Shown in pieces: positions 8,828-16,235 of a stretch of 40,510 nt of DNA. The DNA is from Phycicoccus sonneratiae (GTDB taxonomy: Bacteria > Actinomycetota > Actinomycetes > Actinomycetales > Dermatophilaceae), in NCBI RefSeq assembly GCF_016887965.1, contig NZ_JAFDVD010000028.1, positions 1-40,510 of the forward strand. Direction: 5' to 3'. Every line of letters starts with the position of its first letter. The first letter of the stretch is position 1. Below the pieces are notes generated by a model. It was not told the DNA's origin, searched no databases, and was given only the letters and a program-made list of their open reading frames with translations. A program made the translations under genes and the position numbers.

Positions 8828-9315
8828 GCAGCATCCCCGTCGTCGAACCGCCCGACGAGAGCGCCGAGGACGTCATCGAGCGCCTCGGGATGGTCCCGAT
8901 CCCCGAGGAGGGCGCCTGGTACGTCGCCGGCCCGCGCACCCAGGGGCTCAACGCCATCACCGTCCTGCTGACCAACCGGCCCGACGGCTTCTCGGCGATG
9001 CACCGGCTGACCGTCGACGAGGGCTGGCAGTGGCTCGCCGGCGCCCCGGCCGCCCTGCTGCGGCTGCGCCCCGGTGGCTCGGGGGTCCTCAACTACGTCG
9101 GCGAGGAGCACGCCCAGGTCCTCGTCCGGAAGAACACGTGGATGGGCGCGACGACCCTCGGCTGGTGGACGCTGCTGTCCTGCTGGTGCGCCCCCGCCTT
9201 CCGGCCCGAGCACTTCGAGCTCGGCGAGCGGGCGGCGCTCGTCGCCGAGTACCCGACCTTCGAGACCGAGATCTCCACCCTGACCCGCGACGCGCCGGTC
9301 GGGCGGATGCGGTGA
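8824..9315 (+). CDS. Cupin_5 (DUF985) family protein
   Basis: This 163-residue protein has the DUF985 cupin pattern. It opens with a helix ('ESAEDVIERLGMVPIPEEGAWY'), followed by a double-stranded beta-helix core containing 'FSAMHRLTVDEGWQWLAG' and the family-typical tail 'APAFRPEHFELGERAALVAEYP'. The GTG start overlaps the deaminase stop codon by four bases. The usual cupin metal His/Glu pattern is only partly present (His in SAMHRL), so catalysis is not predictable. DUF985 proteins have been linked to sugar or nucleotide-sugar epimerase-like folds, but no reaction is assigned here. Its position suggests a role in handling the methylthioribose-phosphate or purine product. Confidence 0.8.
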   Translation: MSSIPVVEPPDESAEDVIERLGMVPIPEEGAWYVAGPRTQGLNAITVLLTNRPDGFSAMHRLTVDEGWQWLAGAPAALLRLRPGGSGVLNYVGEEHAQVLVRKNTWMGATTLGWWTLLSCWCAPAFRPEHFELGERAALVAEYPTFETEISTLTRDAPVGRMR

Positions 9316-10064
9316 CCGCGCTCGTCACGGGAGCGAGTGGCGGGCTCGGCCGGGCCGTCGCCGTCGCGCTGGCGGCGGCCGGCCACGACGTCGGCGTCCA
9401 CTACCGGGGCGACGCCGACGGAGCGGACGCGACGGCCGCCGAGGTCGTCGCCGCCGGCCGGCGCGCCGTCACCCTCCACGCCGACCTCGCCACCGACGAC
9501 CCCGCCGCCTGCGACCGGGTGTGCGCCGACCTGCTCGCGGCCGGCGAGGAGGCGCTCGGGGTCCCGGACGTCGTCGTTCTCAACGCCTTCCCGCAGCACC
9601 ACGTCGCGTGGGACGAGCTCGACGCCGCCGCGTGGGACGACTACCACCGCGGCGGGCTGCGACCGACGGCCGTCCTGCTCCGGCAGGCCGCCGCGCGGAT
9701 GCCCGTCGGCGGGAGCGTCGTCGTCGTCGGCTCCATCGAGGGGTCCCGCCCGATGCCCACGCACACCCCGTACGCCGTCGCCAAGGCCGCGCTCGAGCAC
9801 CTCGTGCGGGCCGCCGCCCAGGAGCTCGGGCCCCGCGGGGTCCGGGTCGTCGGGGTGGCGCCCGGCCTCGTCGCCCGCGACGGGCTCGAGGAGGCATGGC
9901 CCGAGGGGGTCGCCCGCTACCGGGCCGCCGCGGCGCTCGGGCGCCCGGTCACGCCGGAGGAGGTGGCCGCCACCGTCGCGTTCCTCGCCTCAGGAGACGC
10001 CTCCGGCATCACGGGCACCACGGTCACCGTGGACGCCGGCTGGTCCGCCGCGCCCGGCTGGTGA
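9312..10064 (+). CDS. SDR family NAD(P)-dependent oxidoreductase
   Basis: A classical short-chain dehydrogenase of 250 residues. It has the Rossmann motif TGASGGLGRA at 6-15 and the catalytic Ser141 (VGSIEG), Tyr154 and Lys158 (YAVAK). The closing motif 'GITGTTVTVDAGWS' is that of FabG-like enzymes. The GTG start overlaps the stop codon of the cupin gene (GTGA), making this the fourth and last gene of the coupled operon. Some SDRs in this context are 3-ketoacyl reductase-like, others reduce pteridines; the HYRGDADGAD segment after strand 2 resembles the NADPH-binding turn of pteridine-reductase-like and FabG-like members. The substrate is unknown. Confidence 0.85.
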   Translation: MTALVTGASGGLGRAVAVALAAAGHDVGVHYRGDADGADATAAEVVAAGRRAVTLHADLATDDPAACDRVCADLLAAGEEALGVPDVVVLNAFPQHHVAWDELDAAAWDDYHRGGLRPTAVLLRQAAARMPVGGSVVVVGSIEGSRPMPTHTPYAVAKAALEHLVRAAAQELGPRGVRVVGVAPGLVARDGLEEAWPEGVARYRAAAALGRPVTPEEVAATVAFLASGDASGITGTTVTVDAGWSAAPGW

Positions 10065-10073
10065 CCCACCGGG

Positions 10074-10478
10074 TCAGACGGTGACGAGGTCCAGGAGACC
10101 GTCGAGACCCGAGAAGTCGTCGGGGTTGCGCGTGTACAGCGGGAGGCCCTCGGCCACGGCCACGGCGGCGATGAGGAGGTCGACCACCCGGCCGCGGGAG
10201 CTGCGCCCGTGGGCACGCACGGCCGAGTAGACCCGGCCGTAGGCCCGCGCGGCAGCGATGTCGAACGGGAGGGGGTCGAACGCCGCTTCGGCGCGCTGGA
10301 GGCGGTCCTGCCGTCGCGCGCGCTCGTCCGGGTCCGAGGCGGCGGCGGGACCGGCGGCCAGCTCGGCCATCGTCAGGGCGGTGACCGCGGCGGTCTCGGG
10401 CAGGGCGAGCGCGGGGAGGCGGTGCAGGTCGATGACGACGGAGGTGTCGAGCAGCCCCCGCGCCTGGCGCTCAGCCAC
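10074..10478 (-). CDS. vapC: PIN-domain ribonuclease toxin (VapC family)
   Basis: This 134-residue PIN-domain protein has acidic residues where VapC toxins coordinate Mg2+: Asp11 in LLDTSVVIDL, Glu39 in TMAELAAG, Asp100 in 'RVVDLLIAAVA' and Asn118/Asp120 in TRNPDDF. Family toxins cleave tRNA or rRNA when released from the antitoxin. The gene overlaps the end of the upstream antitoxin gene by 8 bases and is clearly cotranscribed with it. Its 3' end converges with the SDR gene, with 9 bases between the stop codons. Confidence 0.9.
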   Translation of the reverse strand: MAERQARGLLDTSVVIDLHRLPALALPETAAVTALTMAELAAGPAAASDPDERARRQDRLQRAEAAFDPLPFDIAAARAYGRVYSAVRAHGRSSRGRVVDLLIAAVAVAEGLPLYTRNPDDFSGLDGLLDLVTV

Positions 10479-10725
10479 GGGGTTCGACGTCCTGGTCGAG
10501 GACCTGGTCGACGTCGGCCCGGAAGCGCGCGGCGTCGATCTCCGGGCTGCCCGCGAACACCTCGGAGAGCATCGCGGCGTCGACGAAACGACGGCGGCGG
10601 AGCGGACGCAGCTCGCCGACCGGCTCCGACCTGCGGGTGATGACGAAGGTCCGCCCCTCCTCCAGGCCGCGCATGATCCGCCCGCTGTCGTTGCGCAGCT
10701 CGCGCTGGCTGATCACCTCACTCAT
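10471..10725 (-). CDS. Phd/YefM-type antitoxin
   Basis: This 84-residue protein starts 'MSEVISQRELRNDSGRIM', the Phd/YefM DNA-binding fold signature, continues 'EEGRTFVITRRSEPVGEL', and ends in an acidic tail (PEIDAARFRADVDQVLDQD) likely to wrap the toxin. The ATG at 10725 was chosen over upstream in-frame codons because the conserved fold begins there and because a -10 box and palindrome end just before it. It should neutralise the PIN toxin encoded next and repress its own promoter. Confidence 0.88.
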   Translation of the reverse strand: MSEVISQRELRNDSGRIMRGLEEGRTFVITRRSEPVGELRPLRRRRFVDAAMLSEVFAGSPEIDAARFRADVDQVLDQDVEPRG

Positions 10726-10731
10726 CCCACG

Positions 10732-10751
10732 AGTGTAGCACCAGGTGCTAC
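10732..10751 (-). promoter_or_regulatory. Leaderless promoter with overlapping operator of the toxin-antitoxin genes
   Basis: On the minus strand TACACT (complement of 10732-10737) ends 6 bases before the antitoxin ATG, so transcription probably begins at the A of the ATG; no Shine-Dalgarno sequence is present. The perfect inverted repeat GTAGCACC-A-GGTGCTAC (10735-10751) overlaps this -10 box. That is the position expected of an operator for the antitoxin or the toxin-antitoxin complex. Confidence 0.65.
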
Positions 10752-10921
10752 GCGAGGTGGACGATGCGCTCCCGCCCCACCCGCCCCACGCCGCACAGGT
10801 CGGCGACGCCCCATCGGGGGCCTCGGTCACGAACCCGCAACGAAGCCGGGTCGCATGCGGCCGGGGCCCGTTCTGCCCGTAGCATCTGCTCGTCTGACCC
10901 GTCCTCTTGAGGAGATCCTCC

Positions 10922-12013
10922 ATGAAGTCTTCGCGTTACCTCGTCGCGGTCCCCGCGGCGCTCGCCCTGGCCCTCGCGGGCTGTGGCGGCAGCACCGGCA
11001 ACACCGGCGGCGACAGCACCGACACCGGTTCGGCCGCCGCGGGCGCCCCCACCGACGACTCGAAGTGCGCCGACGCCGAGGTGTTCTGCATCGGTCTCGT
11101 GACCGACACCGGCAAGGTCGACGACAAGTCGTTCAACCAGTCGGCGCACGAGGGCGCGAAGGCTGCCGCCGAGCAGCTCCAGGGCTACTACAAGTACATC
11201 GAGACGCAGGACGCCAAGGACTACGCGGCGAACATGCAGCAGTTCACGAACAAGAAGTACGACGTCGTCGTCACCGTGGGCTTCCTCATGACCGACGCCA
11301 CCGCCGCGGCCGCCAAGGCCTCCCCCGACACCAAGTTCATCGGTGTCGACCAGGGCTACGACGCCACGAAGGTCACCGAGAAGAACATCACCGGCCTCGT
11401 CTTCCCCGAGGACCAGGCGGGCTACGGCGCGGGCTACCTCGCGGGCCTCATGACCAAGACCAACCAGCTCGGCCAGGTCCTCGGCCTCGAGATCCCGCCG
11501 GTGCAGAAGTACGCCAAGGGCTTCGAGGCGGGCGCCAAGGCCGCCAACCCCTCGGTCAAGGTCGCCACCGTCTACCACCCCGCCGGCGACAACGCCTTCA
11601 ACGACCCGGTGTGGGGCGCGGGTCAGGCGAAGACCCAGATCCAGCAGGGCGCCGACATCATCTTCGGCGCCGGTGGCAACACCGGCAACGGCGCGCTCCA
11701 GGAGGTCGCCAAGTCCTCCGGTGCGGGTGAGAGCAAGTTCTGCATCGGTGTCGACACCGACCAGTGGGACACCGTCCCGGCCGCCCAGCCGTGCCTCATC
11801 ACCTCGGCCGAGAAGCTCATCACCAAGGGTGTCACCGACACCATCACCACCGCCAAGGACGGCGCCTTCGAGGGTCTGCAGACCCTCGGCCAGGCGGGCC
11901 TGTCGGACTTCCACGACTTCGACGCCAAGATCCCGGCCGACGTCAAGACCAAGGTCGCCGACATCGTCAAGCAGATGGAGGCGGGCACGCTGAAGACCGG
12001 CGTCACCCTCTGA
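10922..12013 (+). CDS. BMP-family nucleoside-binding lipoprotein of an ABC importer
   Basis: This 363-residue lipoprotein has the signal peptide 'MKSSRYLVAVPAALALALAGC' shortened here to its key part, the lipobox LALAGC with Cys21 as acylated residue. A Gly/Ser/Thr linker follows. The BMP/PnrA domain starts at 'IGLVTDTGKVDDKSFNQSAHEG' and includes the family motifs FNQSA, 'GYGAGYLAG' and GAGGNTGNGAL. BMP proteins bind purine and other nucleosides at the outer face of the membrane and deliver them to the permeases encoded downstream. The ATG has GAGGAG 7 bases upstream. A candidate -10 (TAGCAT, 10880-10885) lies about 37 bases before the start. Basic membrane protein is the usual database name. 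Confidence 0.92.
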   Translation: MKSSRYLVAVPAALALALAGCGGSTGNTGGDSTDTGSAAAGAPTDDSKCADAEVFCIGLVTDTGKVDDKSFNQSAHEGAKAAAEQLQGYYKYIETQDAKDYAANMQQFTNKKYDVVVTVGFLMTDATAAAAKASPDTKFIGVDQGYDATKVTEKNITGLVFPEDQAGYGAGYLAGLMTKTNQLGQVLGLEIPPVQKYAKGFEAGAKAANPSVKVATVYHPAGDNAFNDPVWGAGQAKTQIQQGADIIFGAGGNTGNGALQEVAKSSGAGESKFCIGVDTDQWDTVPAAQPCLITSAEKLITKGVTDTITTAKDGAFEGLQTLGQAGLSDFHDFDAKIPADVKTKVADIVKQMEAGTLKTGVTL

Positions 12014-12055
12014 CGCGGTCGACCGGCGGTCACCACGCGTGACCATCCCGTCGAC

Positions 12056-12090
12056 GAGGGGGCGGGCATCCTCCGGGTGCCCGCCCCCTC
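12056..12090 (+). terminator. 13-bp hairpin between binding-protein and permease genes
   Basis: GAGGGGGCGGGCA (12056-12068) and TGCCCGCCCCCTC (12078-12090) form a perfect stem with a 9-nt loop, 42 bases after the lipoprotein stop codon. Lacking a U tract, it may act as a partial terminator or as an mRNA 3'-end stabiliser that keeps the binding protein more abundant than the permeases. Confidence 0.6.
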
Positions 12091-12100
12091 GCACGTCCAC

Positions 12101-12218
12101 CCCCGGCCGGCCGGGGCCCCCCCCGCCCGGCGGTCGGCCCCCGGCCGGCCGCACGCCGCGCATGTGTGCGTTGGCGTCGTCCGGCAGATCCTGCCGAGAG
12201 CGAGCCCGAGCATCGGGC
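12101..12218. repeat. Cluster of palindromes upstream of the permease gene
   Basis: Three further inverted repeats follow in the same 276-bp gap: the 16-bp palindrome CCCCGGCCGGCCGGGG (12101-12116), CGGCAG-ATC-CTGCCG (12182-12196) and GCCCGA-GCA-TCGGGC (12204-12218). The string CCCCCGGCCGGCC occurs twice, near 12100 and 12138. They could be RNA hairpins or protein sites. No open reading frame of quality is seen in the gap. Confidence 0.5.
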
Positions 12219-12289
12219 ACCCCCGTACTTCCGCCCACGCGACCCGCACGCCAGACTGTGGGCACCCCCGCCCGAGCCATTGGAGACCC

Positions 12290-13456
12290 ATGTCCGAGAC
12301 CAGCACGGCAGCGCAGCCGTCGCCGCCCGCGGAGCCCGAGCCCCGCGAGCCGCGTGCCCGCGGCGGCCTGCTCGCCTACCTCATCGGCCACCAGAGCGGC
12401 GTGACGATCGTCGTCGCCCTGCTCATCTCGCTCGCGATCGGATGGGTGATCATCTGGTCGCAGGGGGTCAACGCCCCCTACGCGTACGAGACGCTCGTGC
12501 GCGAGGCGCTGTTCGTCGACGGGTCGTTCACCCGCACGCTGCAGAAGACGGCGCCGCTCGTGCTCACCGGGCTCGCGGTCGTCCTCCCGCTGCGCGTCGG
12601 CCTCTTCAACATCGGCGGTCAGGGCCAGTTCGCCACCGGCGCGATCTTCGGCGCCTGGGTCGCCTACGCGACCGGTGGCTCCGGGTTCCTCGGCGCGCTG
12701 CTCGGCATGGTCGTCGGGCTCGTCTGCGGCGCCGTCGTCGGCATCCTCGTCGGCATCCTCAAGACGTGGCGCGGTGTCCACGAGGTCATCTCGACGATCA
12801 TGCTCAACTACATCGTCGCGGGCGTCACCTTCTGGCTCGTCGTCGGGCCGCTGCAGGCCGAGTCCTCGAAGACCAGCGGCATCCCCCAGACCGAGGAGAT
12901 CCCGGAGGCCGCCCAGCTCGGCGCCGTCGGGGGCGTGCCGATCGGGTTCGCGATCGCCGTCGTCCTCGCCGTCGCCTGCTGGTGGATGCTCAGCCGCACC
13001 ACCCTCGGCTTCAAGTTCAACACCGTCGGCGCCAACAAGAGCGCCGCCGGCTACGCGGGCATCTCGATCTCGATGATCACCGTCCTCTCGCTCGCCCTCG
13101 GCGCCGGTCTCGCCGGGCTCGGCGGGGCGCTCGAGGCCGAGGGCACGCTGCACCGCTTCGAGCCGGCCATCGTCGGCACGCTCGGCTTCGACGGCATCAC
13201 CATCGCCCTGCTCGCCCGGGCCAACCCGCTGGCCACCATCCCGGCCGCGTTCCTCGTCGGGATGCTGCGCACCGGCGCCGCCGGCCTGCAGTTCGCGACC
13301 CAGACCCCGGCCCTGCCGAGCGGCATCACGCCCGAGATCGTCGACGTGCTCCTCGCGACGATCCTCCTCATGGTCTCGATCCCCGTGCTCGGCAAGTGGC
13401 TGTTCCGCAGCCGCGCCGACAAGGTGAGCGTCGCCTCGACGAGCTGGGGGAACTGA
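12290..13456 (+). CDS. Nucleoside ABC transporter permease 1
   Basis: This 388-residue inner-membrane protein of the BPD_transp_2 (LivH/RbsC-like) permease family has an N-terminal Pro/Glu-rich cytoplasmic tail of about 28 residues followed by 8-10 hydrophobic segments. Family-typical blocks are 'LTGLAVVLPLRVGLFNIGGQGQ', 'VHEVISTIMLNYI' and 'FDGITIALLARANPLATIPAA'. It pairs with the next gene as the translocation channel for nucleosides bound by the BMP lipoprotein. The ATG at 12290 has TTGGAGA upstream; longer in-frame starts would translate the palindrome cluster and are unlikely. The stop codon is separated from the next start by one base. Confidence 0.9.
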   Translation: MSETSTAAQPSPPAEPEPREPRARGGLLAYLIGHQSGVTIVVALLISLAIGWVIIWSQGVNAPYAYETLVREALFVDGSFTRTLQKTAPLVLTGLAVVLPLRVGLFNIGGQGQFATGAIFGAWVAYATGGSGFLGALLGMVVGLVCGAVVGILVGILKTWRGVHEVISTIMLNYIVAGVTFWLVVGPLQAESSKTSGIPQTEEIPEAAQLGAVGGVPIGFAIAVVLAVACWWMLSRTTLGFKFNTVGANKSAAGYAGISISMITVLSLALGAGLAGLGGALEAEGTLHRFEPAIVGTLGFDGITIALLARANPLATIPAAFLVGMLRTGAAGLQFATQTPALPSGITPEIVDVLLATILLMVSIPVLGKWLFRSRADKVSVASTSWGN

Positions 13457-13457
13457 C

Positions 13458-14456
13458 GTGGCCGCCTGGGTGCAGAAGAACCGCACGACGCTGGGCATCG
13501 GCCTCGGCGTCCTCGTCGCGGCCTACGTCTTCTACTACGCGAAGCACGACATCGCCCCGTCGATGTTCGGCGCCGCGTGGGGCTACGCCATCCCGCTCGT
13601 CCTCGCCGCGCTCGTCGGCGTCATCGGCGAGCGCTCGGGCGTGGTCAACATCGGCATCGAGGGGCAGATGCTCCTCGCCGCCTTCGCCGGGTTCTTCGGG
13701 GCCGCGTACAGCGGCTCGATGATCGTCGGGATCCTCGCGGGCGTCGGCACCGGCCTCATCGCCGGCGGCTTCCTCGCGTGGACCACCGTGCGCTGGCGGA
13801 TGGACCAGATCATCGCCGGTGTCGTGCTCAACATCATCGCCACCGGCATCACGTCGTTCTACCTCAAGTCCGGCGAGATCCTCCCCGGCGTCATCCCCAA
13901 CGTCGACGTGCCGCTGCTCAAGGAGATCCCGCTCATCGGCGAGACCTTCTTCAGCGGCCGCAGCGCCATCGCCCTCGTCGCCATCCTCGCCGCCGTGGTC
14001 GTGCACCTCGCGCTCTTCCACACGCGATGGGGCCTGCGCACCCGCGCGGTCGGCGAGTACCCGTCGGCGGCCGACACCGCCGGCATCAACGTCGAGCGGC
14101 TGCGCCTCGTCAACGTCACGCTCGCCGGCTCGCTCGCCGGGCTCGCGGGGCTGTACCTCTCGATGGACGCCTCGGCCTCCTTCGAGCGCGGCATCACCGC
14201 CGGCCGCGGCTTCCTCGCCCTGGCGATCATGATCATGGGCGCGTGGCGGCCGCTGCGGGCGCTCGTCATGGCCCTGTTCTTCGGGTTCATCAACGCCGTC
14301 GCGTCGCAGCTGCAGCTGACCGGCGGGTTCGACGTGCCGCCGCAGCTCACCGGCACGCTGCCGTACGTGGCGACGCTCGTCGTCCTCGCCGTCGCCGCCG
14401 GCCGGGTCCGCGGACCAGCGGCCGCCGGGCAGCCCTACGTCAAGAAGGACCAGTGA
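13458..14456 (+). CDS. Nucleoside ABC transporter permease 2
   Basis: This 332-residue membrane protein is the second BPD_transp_2 permease of the nucleoside importer. It shows 'YAIPLVLAALVGVIGERSGVVNIGIEGQM' (the Gly-Ile-Glu-Gly-Gln signature of the BMP-linked permeases), 'DQIIAGVVLNIIATGITSF' and a C-terminal 'GTLPYVATLVVLAVAAGR'. It starts with GTG one base after the stop codon of permease 1 and ends in TGATG shared with the ATPase start, so all three genes are translationally coupled. It is 56 residues shorter than permease 1, as is usual for such pairs. Confidence 0.9.
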   Translation: MAAWVQKNRTTLGIGLGVLVAAYVFYYAKHDIAPSMFGAAWGYAIPLVLAALVGVIGERSGVVNIGIEGQMLLAAFAGFFGAAYSGSMIVGILAGVGTGLIAGGFLAWTTVRWRMDQIIAGVVLNIIATGITSFYLKSGEILPGVIPNVDVPLLKEIPLIGETFFSGRSAIALVAILAAVVVHLALFHTRWGLRTRAVGEYPSAADTAGINVERLRLVNVTLAGSLAGLAGLYLSMDASASFERGITAGRGFLALAIMIMGAWRPLRALVMALFFGFINAVASQLQLTGGFDVPPQLTGTLPYVATLVVLAVAAGRVRGPAAAGQPYVKKDQ

Positions 14457-16126
14457 TGAGCGAGCGCACCCCCGAGCCCCCCGACGTGCACACCGACCCG
14501 CAGGCCGCGGTCGACGTCCACCTCGACACGAGCCAGGAGCATCTCGCGTCGGTCGTCACGAACGAGGCCATCCTCGAGCTGCCGCCGGAGCAGTCCGGCT
14601 TCGGCGAGGGGGTCGTCGGCGAGGTGCTGCTCGACATCGAGGGGCTCTCGAAGTCCTTCGGGTCGGTCCGGGCCAACCGCGACATCTCGCTCAGCGTCCG
14701 GCGCGGCGAGATCGTCGCGCTGCTCGGCGAGAACGGGGCCGGGAAGTCGACGCTCGTCAACCAGATCTTCGGGCTCATCACGCCCGACACCGGCACGGTG
14801 GCGATCAAGGGCGACGCGACACCCATCAAGGACCCCCGCGACGCCATCGCCCGCGGCATCGGGATGGTGCACCAGCACTTCCAGCTCGTGCCGGTGATGA
14901 CGGTCGCCGAGAACATGGTGCTCGGTCACGAGACCACCCGCGGCGGCGGCGTCCTCGACCTCGCGGCCGCCCGCACGATGGTCCGCGAGCTGTCGGCCAA
15001 GCACGGGCTGGCCGTCGACCCCGACACCGAGGTCGAGGACCTGCCCGTCGGCACCCAGCAGCGCGTCGAGATCCTCAAGGCGCTCTCCCGCAAGGTCGAC
15101 CTGCTCATCCTCGACGAGCCGACGGCCGTGCTCACGCCGCAGGAGACCGACGAGCTGCTCGCCGTGATGAAGGAGCTCGCCAACTCGGGCACCTCGATCG
15201 TCTTCATCACCCACAAGCTGCGCGAGGTGCTCGCCGTCGCCGACCGGGTCTACGTCCTGCGCCAGGGCGCGGTCGTCGGCGAGGTCGCGACGAAGGACAC
15301 CGACGCCAAGGGGCTCGCGACGATGATGGTCGGCCGCGAGGTCGTCCTCTCCATCGACAAGTCGGCGGCGTCGCCGGGCGAGACCGTGCTCGAGGTCCAG
15401 GACCTGCACGTCGTCGACGACCGCGGGCTCGGGGCCGTCAACGGCTTCTCGCTGTCGGTGCGCGCCGGCGAGATCGTCGGGGTCGCCGGGGTCGAGGGCA
15501 ACGGGCAGCGCGAGCTCGTCGAGGCCCTCGCCGGGATGCGCAAGGTCGTCTCCGGTCGGATGGCGCTCGGGTCGCTCGACCTCACCCGGGCCAACCCGCA
15601 CCAGACCCACCACGCCGGCGTCGGGCACGTCCCGGAGGACCGCGAGAAGCACGGGCTGGTCGGCACCTACTCCATCGCCGACAACCTCGTGCTCAACGAG
15701 TTCGACCAGGCGCCGTACGCGAAGTCCGGTGTGCGCCAGTTCGATGCAGTGCGCGAGAACGCCGAGAAGCTGCGCGAGGAGTTCGACATCCGCTCCTCGG
15801 GCGTCATGCAGACCGCCGGGTCGCTGTCCGGCGGCAACAAGCAGAAGGTCGTCGTCGCGCGCGAGATGGCCTTCAAGCCCAAGCTGCTCATGGCCGCCCA
15901 GCCGACCCGCGGTGTCGACGTCGGGTCGATCGAGTTCATCCACCGGCGGATCGTCGAGGCCCGTGACGAGGGCGCCGCGGTGCTCCTCGTCTCCGCCGAG
16001 CTCGACGAGATCCTCTCGCTGTCGGACCGCATCGCCGTCGTGCACGGTGGGGCGGTCGTCGCCGAGATGGACGCCAAGGACGCCGACCGCACCGAGATCG
16101 GCCGGCTCATGGCGGGCGACCACTGA
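14456..16126 (+). CDS. Nucleoside ABC transporter, tandem ATP-binding protein
   Basis: This 556-residue protein has two ABC domains in one chain. The first has a canonical Walker A (GENGAGKST), Q-loop region 'GMVHQHFQLVPVMTVAEN', a divergent signature ('LPVGTQQRVEILKAL') and Walker B LLILDEP. The second has a degenerate Walker A (GVEGNGQRE) but an intact LSGGNKQK signature, a pattern seen in RbsA/XylG/BMP-type ATPases. An extra N-terminal tail of about 55 acidic residues precedes the first domain, longer than I expect for the family. The start overlaps the permease 2 stop codon by one base. As the last gene of the importer it powers nucleoside uptake. Confidence 0.92.
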   Translation: MSERTPEPPDVHTDPQAAVDVHLDTSQEHLASVVTNEAILELPPEQSGFGEGVVGEVLLDIEGLSKSFGSVRANRDISLSVRRGEIVALLGENGAGKSTLVNQIFGLITPDTGTVAIKGDATPIKDPRDAIARGIGMVHQHFQLVPVMTVAENMVLGHETTRGGGVLDLAAARTMVRELSAKHGLAVDPDTEVEDLPVGTQQRVEILKALSRKVDLLILDEPTAVLTPQETDELLAVMKELANSGTSIVFITHKLREVLAVADRVYVLRQGAVVGEVATKDTDAKGLATMMVGREVVLSIDKSAASPGETVLEVQDLHVVDDRGLGAVNGFSLSVRAGEIVGVAGVEGNGQRELVEALAGMRKVVSGRMALGSLDLTRANPHQTHHAGVGHVPEDREKHGLVGTYSIADNLVLNEFDQAPYAKSGVRQFDAVRENAEKLREEFDIRSSGVMQTAGSLSGGNKQKVVVAREMAFKPKLLMAAQPTRGVDVGSIEFIHRRIVEARDEGAAVLLVSAELDEILSLSDRIAVVHGGAVVAEMDAKDADRTEIGRLMAGDH

Positions 16127-16157
16127 CCGACTGCCCCGCCTCCGTCCCCGACTGATG

Positions 16158-16212
16158 GCCCGGAACCCACCTCGAGGCGCCCCGAAACGGCCCTCGCAGG
16201 TGGGTTCCGGGC
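16158..16212. terminator. Long perfect inverted repeat between convergent operons
   Basis: A 15-bp perfect repeat (GCCCGGAACCCACCT at 16158-16172, its complement at 16198-16212) continues inward by 5 more pairs (16173-16177 with 16192-16196) after a single-base bulge at 16197, with a 14-nt loop. It sits midway between the nucleoside importer and selB, which converge, so it can serve as a bidirectional terminator. Its length and shape also fit a dispersed repetitive extragenic palindrome. Confidence 0.6.
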
Positions 16213-16235
16213 AATGAGTGGGATGGACGCGGGGG

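Noticed and set aside
10748-13498. A 916-residue minus-strand open frame over the nucleoside importer
   Set aside because: It is antisense to genes with clear family motifs, and its composition is Asp/Gly/Arg-biased with no recognisable domain.
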